Below are positions 6,430-12,561 of a DNA stretch of 12,935 nucleotides, piece by piece. Source of the stretch: Coriobacteriales bacterium (GTDB taxonomy: Bacteria > Actinomycetota > Coriobacteriia > Coriobacteriales > UBA8131); NCBI GenBank assembly GCA_031274985.1, contig JAISPK010000071.1, positions 1-12,935 on the forward strand, read 5' to 3'. The position numbers and the translations under genes are program-made. Under the pieces are notes generated by a model. It searched no databases, was not told where the DNA came from, and saw only the letters and a program-made list of their open reading frames with translations. Numbering within the stretch: position 1 is the first letter of the stretch; each line of letters starts with the position of its first letter.

Positions 6430-8151
6430 ATGAATCATCTTTTAAAGCAATATTGCCCTCGCATTGAGTTTGACTCATACGAGGACTTTTACCAAAACTT
6501 CAAGATCAACGTGCCTGCCAACTTTAACTTTGCCTATGACGTGGTAGACGAATGGGCGCACGTTGAGCCTGAGAAGATTGCCCTGGTATGGTGCGACGAT
6601 GCGGACGACGAAAAGGTGCTGACCTTTGCGCAGCTCTCAGAGCTTTCCAAGCGGTTTGCCAATGCGCTGCGTGCGCAGGGCATTGGTAAAGGCGATATCG
6701 TTTTGCTGATGCTGCGTCAGCGCTGGGAGTATTGGGTGAGTGCAGTGGCCCTCCATCGTCTGGGCGCCATCCTTATACCTGCTGCCGTGCAGCTCAGCAC
6801 CAAGGACATCATCTATCGGGTCAACAGTGCTGAGGTCAAGGCGCTCATTGCCCTGGAAAATGACTACGTGTTCACGCAGATTGAGGCAGCGCTTCCTGAA
6901 TGCCCCACGCTGGGAACCCTGATCAGCGTAAACGCTTTGGAGAGCACGAGGCCCATTGCTGCAAACGAAGAAATAGCCTGGCAATCCTGGGACAGTTTAG
7001 TTGAGCAGGCGAGTGCTGAGTGGCAGCGCCCTCAAGGGGAATTGGCCACCACGAGCAGCGATATCATGCTCATCTACTTTACCAGCGGCACAACCGGGTA
7101 TGCAAAGATGTGTTGCCATAATTTTGCCCATCCGCTGGGGCACATCATCACGGCAAAATACTGGCAGCAGGTCCAGGAAAACAAGCTGCACTGCTCGGTG
7201 ACCGATTCGGGTTGGGCCAAATTCGGCTGGGGAAAGATCTACGGTCAGTGGATCGCCGGTGCGGCAGTCTTTGCCTATGACACCGGCAAGTTCGATCCTA
7301 AGAGGCTCCTCGAGCGTATAGCGCGCTACCAGGTCACGACCTTCTGCGTGCCTCCTACCATGTATCGCTTTATGCTACAGGAAGACATGTCTGCCTTTGA
7401 TCTATCTTCTGTGGAGACGTTTGCTACTGCCGGAGAGCCGTTGAATGCCGAGGTGACCCTCAAATGGGAAGAGGCTACCGGCAAGCGCATCCGGGAAGGC
7501 TTTGGACAAAGTGAGGGGCCGGTGCTTCTGGCGACCTTTCCGTGGCTGGACCCCAAGCCGGGTTCTATGGGCAAACCTTCTCCGCTCATGAACATCAAAC
7601 TCTTAGATACCGCCGGGCGCGAGGTCCCGGACGGCGACGAGGGCAATATCTGCGTTACCGGACTCAAGGAGGCCTATCCTCCCGGCTTATTTGTGGGCTA
7701 TTATCACGATGAGATGCGCACCGAGGAGTCGGTGGGCGGTGCCTACTACAATCTCAACGATGTTGCCTGGCGGGACAGCGACGGCTACTTTACCTTTGTG
7801 GGTCGCAGCGACGATGTCATCAAATGCAGTGGTTATCGAATCAGCCCCTTTGAGGTAGAGAGCGTGCTGCTTGAGCATCCTGCGGTTATCGAGAGTGCGG
7901 TTACCGCTTACCCGGACGAGATGCGTGGTTCGGTGGTCAAGGCTACCGTGGTGCTCACGAATGACTACAGCGCTTCTGACGATTTGGTCAAGGAGCTGCA
8001 GAACTACGTCAAACACAACACCGCTCCCTATAAGTATCCCCGCATCGTAGAGTTTGTCGACGAGCTGCCCAAGACCATCGGCGGCAAGATCAAGCGGGCG
8101 CAGATAGCGGCAAAAGACGCCGGCCGCACCTGGTACGAAGAAGACAAATAG
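6430..8151 (+). CDS. AMP-forming acyl-CoA ligase, medium-chain/ACSM-like (ANL superfamily)
   Basis: A 573-aa adenylate-forming enzyme predicted to make acyl-CoA from a free acid, ATP and CoA. ANL motifs in order are YFTSGTTGYAK (216-226, phosphate loop), EGFGQSE (356-362), DVAWRDSDGYF (444-454), GRSDDVIKCSGYRISPFEVE (458-477) and GGKIKR (551-556), whose K553 is the expected adenylation lysine. The segment DSGWAKFGWGKIYGQWIAGA (259-278) resembles mammalian ACSM and related medium-chain synthetases more than acetyl-CoA synthetase. In the phosphate loop the usual Pro before Lys is Ala225. The substrate is not readable; branched-chain, medium-chain or arylacetic acids are candidates given the upstream oxidoreductase. 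AAGGAA at 6418-6423 lies 6 nt before the ATG. It is probably cotranscribed with the XRE-cupin gene. Confidence 0.92.
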   Translation: MNHLLKQYCPRIEFDSYEDFYQNFKINVPANFNFAYDVVDEWAHVEPEKIALVWCDDADDEKVLTFAQLSELSKRFANALRAQGIGKGDIVLLMLRQRWEYWVSAVALHRLGAILIPAAVQLSTKDIIYRVNSAEVKALIALENDYVFTQIEAALPECPTLGTLISVNALESTRPIAANEEIAWQSWDSLVEQASAEWQRPQGELATTSSDIMLIYFTSGTTGYAKMCCHNFAHPLGHIITAKYWQQVQENKLHCSVTDSGWAKFGWGKIYGQWIAGAAVFAYDTGKFDPKRLLERIARYQVTTFCVPPTMYRFMLQEDMSAFDLSSVETFATAGEPLNAEVTLKWEEATGKRIREGFGQSEGPVLLATFPWLDPKPGSMGKPSPLMNIKLLDTAGREVPDGDEGNICVTGLKEAYPPGLFVGYYHDEMRTEESVGGAYYNLNDVAWRDSDGYFTFVGRSDDVIKCSGYRISPFEVESVLLEHPAVIESAVTAYPDEMRGSVVKATVVLTNDYSASDDLVKELQNYVKHNTAPYKYPRIVEFVDELPKTIGGKIKRAQIAAKDAGRTWYEEDK

Positions 8152-8156
8152 TGTGA

Positions 8157-8186
8157 CAGAGGGGGCGTTACGAACCGCCCCCTCTG
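8157..8186. terminator. GC-rich stem-loop between convergent genes (probable shared terminator)
   Basis: A perfect 11-bp inverted repeat, CAGAGGGGGCG (8157-8167) and CGCCCCCTCTG (8176-8186), with an 8-nt loop. It sits 5 nt after the ligase stop and 10 nt beyond the end of the convergent minus-strand gene. The stem would be very stable. There is no clear T-run on either side, so it may end transcription with a factor or simply protect 3' ends. The position between convergent genes supports a terminator role in both directions. Confidence 0.7.
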
Positions 8187-8196
8187 AGAGTAAGGA

Positions 8197-9723
8197 TTAA
8201 ACCTCCGCAGGTTTTACCCGTTTGAAGGTCAACGCAAACGCTACGATCTCGAGAGCGAGTAGCGCTGTAAACACGACTGTCCAGTGGTTAACCAAAACCA
8301 TCAGTTGACTCATGTCCTCAACAACCAGAAACATCATTGCCCCAAGGAGCGCAACAACCAGCGTGGCAACGAGCATTGCACTGCGATGCTGTTTAAATGA
8401 AGTGTTGCTTGCTGAATTATTCTTTCTCCGCTGCTGATGTCTAAGTGTGCGGCCGCCCACAACGAGCGCCAGAATCACGCCAACGATACACAGCACCAGG
8501 TTGGCCAGCGCCCACACCAGGGCATTGTGCGAACCACCACTGAGCGGTATCTGAAGACCTCCCAGGGTAAAGATGGGTACGCCCTCATCCCTGATTGCGC
8601 TCAACACCTCATCAGGAGTCAGATTTGTGCTCAGGGGCTGAATGAGAGTATCGCGTACCTCTGGAGCGAGCCCGGGATTCGCAACAGGTTTGAGTGGAGG
8701 CTCAACCAGTGGATCAGGTGTAGGTTCCGTCGCAGGGTCCGTAATTGGGTCAACTCCCGGGTCCGGATTTGGATCCGGCGCAGGATCCGGCGCAGGATCC
8801 GGGGCAGGATCAGGGCCCGGGTCAGGATCAGGGATAACACCAGGTTCATCAGCTTTTTCCCACTGAGCAAAGATCTCAAGGTTGCCGACGATGTTATAGG
8901 CGCTCAAGCTTTCCCCGTCTAAGTAAGCGGTGCCACCACCTTCGGAAAGCGTGTTCCAGCCGGTAAAGCTGTAGCCGCTCCTGATAAAAGCGTTATCTTT
9001 GAGCGTAACGGGGTCATTGTAGTAGGCGGTAGTGTTAGCCATCGTGCCCGAACCACCGTTGGAGTTGTAGATAATACTAAAGCTGAGAGGCTGCCAGTGT
9101 GCCTTTACGGCAACTCTCTCTTCTGGCATGATAAAGGAACTCTGAGCCTCAGGACTATCAAGCGTTATAGCACCTTCCTCAATGCTCCAATAATCGAATT
9201 CGTAACCGGCAAGACCGCCTGCATCAATGTTAACTTGCTCATCAGCACAGTAGAAGCCCTGACCGGTTATCCAGGCATAGCTATCGATTACGTTGACGTA
9301 ATAGGAGCACTTTTGCCATATGGCCACAAAGGTGACATCCTCTTCCGGCATGGTCATTTCGGCAATTTGCCAGTATTCATACCAAGTGTCGTTATATATC
9401 CAACCACAGAAGTCCCAACCAGGTACGCTGTCTACCCATGGCACATGACCGGACCCGTTTGAAGCAAAGGCAGGGATGGGATCGCCATAGGTAAGACCGC
9501 TGTAGGTCTCACTATCAGGTGTCCAGGTACCCACCATGCCCGGATCATAAACAACCTGATACTCATTGGGTTGCCACTGGGCAGTGGAAACGGTTGGCTC
9601 AAAGGCGCCAAAGGCTAAAGGTGGCACCAGAACCACCACCAGAATGGTAGCTACCAAAACCCCCAGGGTTTTGCCGATAAAACTCCTGTTACCACGGTTT
9701 AAGTGTCTCTTTTTTGCTTTCAC
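8197..9723 (-). CDS. InlB B-repeat (Flg_new-type) surface protein with Pro-Asp linker and C-terminal membrane helices
   Basis: A 508-aa predicted exported surface protein. A basic N-terminus is followed by a hydrophobic signal or anchor segment (about 17-40, ending AFGAFEP). Three repeat-like modules follow: about 54-137, 140-211 (divergent) and 215-289. The last is the best match to InlB B-repeats, with YNSNGGSGTM, RSGYSFTGWNT and FAQWEK. A Pro/Asp-rich linker spans about 294-340. The C-terminal block has TPDEVLSAIRDEGVPIF (369-385), then three hydrophobic segments (about 401-423, 449-467 and 475-500). There is no LPXTG, so it is probably held by these helices. The start codon is GTG at 9721-9723 with AGAGGGGGG at 9730-9738, 6 nt away. 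It stands alone against the direction of its neighbours, as a lineage-specific insertion might. Adhesion is a guess; repeat and membrane calls are firm. Confidence 0.88.
   Translation of the reverse strand: MKAKKRHLNRGNRSFIGKTLGVLVATILVVVLVPPLAFGAFEPTVSTAQWQPNEYQVVYDPGMVGTWTPDSETYSGLTYGDPIPAFASNGSGHVPWVDSVPGWDFCGWIYNDTWYEYWQIAEMTMPEEDVTFVAIWQKCSYYVNVIDSYAWITGQGFYCADEQVNIDAGGLAGYEFDYWSIEEGAITLDSPEAQSSFIMPEERVAVKAHWQPLSFSIIYNSNGGSGTMANTTAYYNDPVTLKDNAFIRSGYSFTGWNTLSEGGGTAYLDGESLSAYNIVGNLEIFAQWEKADEPGVIPDPDPGPDPAPDPAPDPAPDPNPDPGVDPITDPATEPTPDPLVEPPLKPVANPGLAPEVRDTLIQPLSTNLTPDEVLSAIRDEGVPIFTLGGLQIPLSGGSHNALVWALANLVLCIVGVILALVVGGRTLRHQQRRKNNSASNTSFKQHRSAMLVATLVVALLGAMMFLVVEDMSQLMVLVNHWTVVFTALLALEIVAFALTFKRVKPAEV
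8771..8818 (-). repeat. 12-bp tandem repeat encoding Pro-Asp-Pro-Ala units of the surface-protein linker
   Basis: Four adjacent 12-bp units on the plus strand: GGATCCGGCGCA at 8771 and 8783, GGATCCGGGGCA at 8795 and GGATCAGGGCCC at 8807. Read on the minus strand they encode the PDPA/PDPG linker. The first two copies are identical and the outer ones have diverged. In-frame gain or loss of units by slippage would change linker length without breaking the gene. Confidence 0.85.
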
Positions 9724-9785
9724 AAGAAGCCCCCCTCTATTCCCTTGATAAAACCCTGCACCAAAAAATTACTTTTACGTCTACT

Positions 9786-9794
9786 ACCATAGCA
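9786..9794 (-). promoter_or_regulatory. Candidate extended -10 promoter for the surface-protein gene
   Basis: On the minus strand this reads TGCTATGGT, an extended -10 (TGn followed by a 4/6 match to TATAAT), about 63 nt before the GTG start. No recognisable -35 lies 16-18 nt further upstream. It is only the best candidate seen in the 222-bp divergent spacer. Confidence 0.25.
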
Positions 9795-9839
9795 TCCGAA
9801 TAAACAGAAAAACTAAAACTCCATAAAATCATCATAAGT

Positions 9840-9854
9840 GTCTTAAAGTAAGAC
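9840..9854. promoter_or_regulatory. Perfect inverted repeat in the divergent guaB / surface-protein spacer (possible operator)
   Basis: GTCTTA-AAG-TAAGAC is a perfect 6-bp dyad around a 3-nt centre, placed between the two divergent start regions. The shape suits a dimeric repressor site, and it could act on either gene. It is short, has no T-tail, and no known regulator site was recognised, so chance occurrence in AT-rich spacer DNA is possible. Confidence 0.3.
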
Positions 9855-9902
9855 CTCACACAAAATCTCTCCTGCGTTCGATGCCCTCTGGGGCCAGCGC
9901 TC

Positions 9903-9911
9903 TGGTATAGT
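9903..9911 (+). promoter_or_regulatory. Probable extended -10 promoter of guaB
   Basis: TGGTATAGT contains an extended -10 TGn and TATAGT (5/6 match to TATAAT, at 9906-9911), 34 nt upstream of the guaB ATG. The -35 region is poor, which is tolerated with an extended -10. Transcription would begin near 9917, inside a 6-bp dyad, GCTAAA (9912-9917) / TTTAGC (9925-9930), that could be an operator or a short leader hairpin. Confidence 0.5.
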
Positions 9912-9945
9912 GCTAAAGAACAGTTTTAGCGAAAGAAGGGTAAGC

Positions 9946-11457
9946 ATGGCACGCTACTTTGATGAGGTTGCGCACACGTTCAATGAGTATCTTTTGATAC
10001 CGGGGTATTCCAGCGCAGAATGCATGCTGGACAGGGTGGATTTGAGTACTCCCTTAGTACGTTATAAGCGTGGGTGCGAGCCCGCACTCAAGCTCAATAT
10101 ACCGCTCACCTCGGCTATTATGCAGAGCGTCAGCGACGACACCATGGCTATCTCGCTGGCTCGCGAAGGGGGTCTCTCCTTTGTGTACAGCTCGCAGCCG
10201 GTAGAGCAAGAGGCAGCAATGATTGCCAAGGTCAAGGACTATAAGGCCGGCTTTGTGGTGAGTGATTCCAACCTCAGCCCAAACATGACCCTCAAAGAAG
10301 TGATAGAGCTCAAGGAAAAGAGCGGCCATTCAACCATGCCGGTGACTGCTGACGGAACCTCGCACGGCAAGGTTCTGGGCATTGTCACCAGTCGCGATTA
10401 TCGTCCAAGTCGTACGCCGCTTTCTACCAAGGTCACGGACTTCATGACACCGTTTGAACGACTCGTTGTTGCGCCAGAAGAAACCACCCTCAAAGAAGCT
10501 AACGATATCATCTGGGACCACAAGCTCAATGCGCTGCCGGTCATCGACAAAAACGGTTGCCTGCTGTATATGGTCTTCAGAAAAGACTATGACTCGCATA
10601 AACAGAATCCTCTGGAGAATCTGGATTCACACAAGCGCTATATCGTTGGCGCCGGCATTAACACCCATGACTACACCGAGCGCATCCCGGCAATGGTAAA
10701 GGCCGGGGCCGATGTGCTCTGCATAGACTCCTCAGAAGGTTTTTCGGAGTGGCAGGAACGCACGCTCAAGTGGGCACACGACGAATACGGTGAGTCTGTC
10801 AGGATCGGTGCCGGCAATGTGGTTGATCGCGATGGTTTTCGCTTCTTAGCCGACGCAGGAGCCGACTTTATCAAGGTTGGCATCGGCGGCGGATCCATCT
10901 GCATTACGCGTGAGCAAAAGGGTATCGGCCGGGGCCAGGCAACGAGTATCATCGAGGTTGCCAAAGCCCGCAATGAGTATTTTGAGGAGACCGGTGTGTA
11001 TGTGCCTATCTGCTCAGACGGCGGCATCGTCTTTGATCATCATATGACGCTGGCTCTGGCAATGGGTGCCGACTTTATGATGCTCGGCCGCTACTTTGCC
11101 CGTTTTGATGAGAGCCCCACCAACAAGGTCACCATCAACGGCAATTATATGAAGGAATACTGGGGTGAGGGCAGTGCGCGGGCGGTTAACTGGGCGCGTT
11201 ATTCCCAGGGTCCTCAGCGCAAACTGAGCTTTGAAGAAGGCGTGGATTCATACGTGCCTTACGCCGGTGCGCTGAAGGACAACGTGGCAGTTACGCTGGC
11301 CAAGATTCGCTCAACCATGTGCAACTGCGGATCGCTCACCATACCCGAATTCCAAAAGAAAGCAAAACTGACCTTGATATCATCCACCTCCATCATCGAA
11401 GGTGGCGCCCATGATGTCATGCTCAAGGATCAGGTTAATTTGCTGCCTTCTCGCTGA
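9946..11457 (+). CDS. guaB: Inosine-5'-monophosphate dehydrogenase, Tritrichomonas-like type
   Basis: A 503-aa enzyme that oxidises IMP to XMP with NAD+, the committed step of GMP synthesis. A (beta/alpha)8 barrel is interrupted by two CBS domains (about 100-225). The catalytic loop reads GIGGGSICITREQKGIGRGQ (312-331) with Cys319. The mobile flap carries the Arg418-Tyr419 dyad, followed by E430-E431 in LSFEEGVDSYVPYAG. Asp261, Lys310 and Arg382 are also present. Length and these positions match the Tritrichomonas foetus enzyme as remembered, whereas classical bacterial GuaB has about 485-490 residues and a GPGSICTTR loop. The ATG at 9946 was chosen because AGAAGG (9934-9939) lies 6 nt upstream and MARYFDEVAHTFNEYLLIPG is the family start; the in-frame GTG at 9910 lies in the promoter. 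ispG overlaps its stop by 1 nt. Confidence 0.95.
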   Translation: MARYFDEVAHTFNEYLLIPGYSSAECMLDRVDLSTPLVRYKRGCEPALKLNIPLTSAIMQSVSDDTMAISLAREGGLSFVYSSQPVEQEAAMIAKVKDYKAGFVVSDSNLSPNMTLKEVIELKEKSGHSTMPVTADGTSHGKVLGIVTSRDYRPSRTPLSTKVTDFMTPFERLVVAPEETTLKEANDIIWDHKLNALPVIDKNGCLLYMVFRKDYDSHKQNPLENLDSHKRYIVGAGINTHDYTERIPAMVKAGADVLCIDSSEGFSEWQERTLKWAHDEYGESVRIGAGNVVDRDGFRFLADAGADFIKVGIGGGSICITREQKGIGRGQATSIIEVAKARNEYFEETGVYVPICSDGGIVFDHHMTLALAMGADFMMLGRYFARFDESPTNKVTINGNYMKEYWGEGSARAVNWARYSQGPQRKLSFEEGVDSYVPYAGALKDNVAVTLAKIRSTMCNCGSLTIPEFQKKAKLTLISSTSIIEGGAHDVMLKDQVNLLPSR

Positions 11458-12524
11458 TGGCTGTCCTTCCGAGAGAAAAAACACGGATGCTCTTTGTGGG
11501 CAAGGTCGCCTTAGGCGGCGGCGCGCCCATTCCCGTGCAATCAATGCTCACCACCTCCACCAGAGACATTGAGGGCTCACTGCAGCAGATAATTGCCTTA
11601 GAGGAGGTTGGTTGCGAGATTGTCAGGGTAGCGGTAGAGAGCAAGAGGGATCTTGAGTCGTTTGCCTCTATCTGCGCCGGGAGTCCTCTGCCCGTAGTGG
11701 CTGACATTCACTTTGACTACCGCCTGGCGATAGAGGCCGCAAAGAAGGGCGCAGCCAAGCTGCGCATCAACCCGGGCAATATCGGCAGCATCGACAAGGT
11801 TGACGCCGTCATTGACGCTGCGGGGGAGGCAGGAATACCGGTGCGCATCGGGGTGAATTCCGGCTCCCTGGAAGAGCGCGTCAAGACTCTCGAAAGCATG
11901 AATCTGGCCACCAAGATGGTGGTGTCGGTTGATTTTTATGCAGAGCACTTTAAATCCCGGGGTTTTAAGGACATGGTGCTCTCCGCCAAGGCGTCCGACG
12001 TCAACACCACGATTGAGGTGTATCGGATGCTCTCAAAGAGCATCCCTGATTTTCCCCTGCATCTGGGGGTCACCGAAGCAGGCACTACCTGGCAGGGAAG
12101 CATCCGCTCGGCGGTTGGCATCGGAACTTTGCTGGCCGAAGGAATCGGCGATACATTCAGGGTGTCGCTCACGGCTGAGCCCGAAGAAGAGATACGGGTA
12201 TCGCGCGCCCTTCTTGCAACCCTCAATCTCGGTGCGCTCGACACGGCGACGCTCATCAGTTGCCCTACCTGCTCGCGCTGCAAGGTTGATCTCATAGGCA
12301 TGGCAAACCAGGTTGAGAAGCGTCTTGCCACGGTAAAGAAGCCGCTCAAGGTTGCCGTCATGGGATGCGTGGTCAACGGTCCCGGCGAGGCAGCTGAGGC
12401 AGACATCGGTGTGGCCTGCGGTCAGGGCACCGGCGCGATCTTCGCCCACGGCGAAGTGCTCTATACTGTTCCTGAAGACCACATCATTGACGCGCTCTTT
12501 AACGAATTGCAAAAATTGTTGTAA
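11457..12524 (+). CDS. ispG: (E)-4-hydroxy-3-methylbut-2-enyl-diphosphate synthase
   Basis: A 355-aa [4Fe-4S] enzyme of the MEP isoprenoid pathway. It converts 2-C-methyl-D-erythritol-2,4-cyclodiphosphate to HMBPP with electrons from ferredoxin or flavodoxin. The N-terminal barrel has the substrate motifs GGAPIPVQSM (21-30), VADIHFDYRLA (81-91) and RINPGNIG (103-110). The C-terminal part has cluster ligands C269, C272, C304 and E311, one off the E. coli numbering, in SCPTCSRC and MGCVVNGPGEAAEADIG. The length is that of the compact two-domain bacterial form. The ATG at 11457 overlaps the guaB stop (TGATG) and no nearby Shine-Dalgarno is seen, so translation is probably coupled to guaB. An internal ATG at 11487 would remove the conserved REKTR segment. 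proS begins 37 nt downstream. Confidence 0.96.
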   Translation: MAVLPREKTRMLFVGKVALGGGAPIPVQSMLTTSTRDIEGSLQQIIALEEVGCEIVRVAVESKRDLESFASICAGSPLPVVADIHFDYRLAIEAAKKGAAKLRINPGNIGSIDKVDAVIDAAGEAGIPVRIGVNSGSLEERVKTLESMNLATKMVVSVDFYAEHFKSRGFKDMVLSAKASDVNTTIEVYRMLSKSIPDFPLHLGVTEAGTTWQGSIRSAVGIGTLLAEGIGDTFRVSLTAEPEEEIRVSRALLATLNLGALDTATLISCPTCSRCKVDLIGMANQVEKRLATVKKPLKVAVMGCVVNGPGEAAEADIGVACGQGTGAIFAHGEVLYTVPEDHIIDALFNELQKLL

Positions 12525-12561
12525 CGCAACCGATATCAGGACCCTATCCAGGAGAGATTTC

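Noticed and set aside
5797..6438. 213-codon minus-strand frame opposite the XRE-cupin gene
   Set aside because: Antisense to a gene with clear HTH and cupin motifs; no ribosome-binding site or family signal.
8771..8818. Short tandem repeats considered as a CRISPR array
   Set aside because: Units are 12 bp with no spacers and lie in frame inside a coding linker; no cas genes nearby.
8642..8866. Plus-strand Gly-Ser-rich frame resembling a repetitive secreted peptide
   Set aside because: The GSGAGS pattern is the complement-strand reading of the PDPA repeat; no independent start signal or context.
8437..8922. Plus-strand 161-codon Arg-rich open frame opposite the surface protein
   Set aside because: It is the antisense shadow of the Pro-Asp-rich linker and C-terminal region; its composition follows the 12-bp repeat and it has no family motif.
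9724..9945. Riboswitch or guanine aptamer upstream of guaB
   Set aside because: The predicted leader is only about 30 nt, with one 6-bp hairpin, too short for a purine aptamer; none of its conserved elements were recognised.
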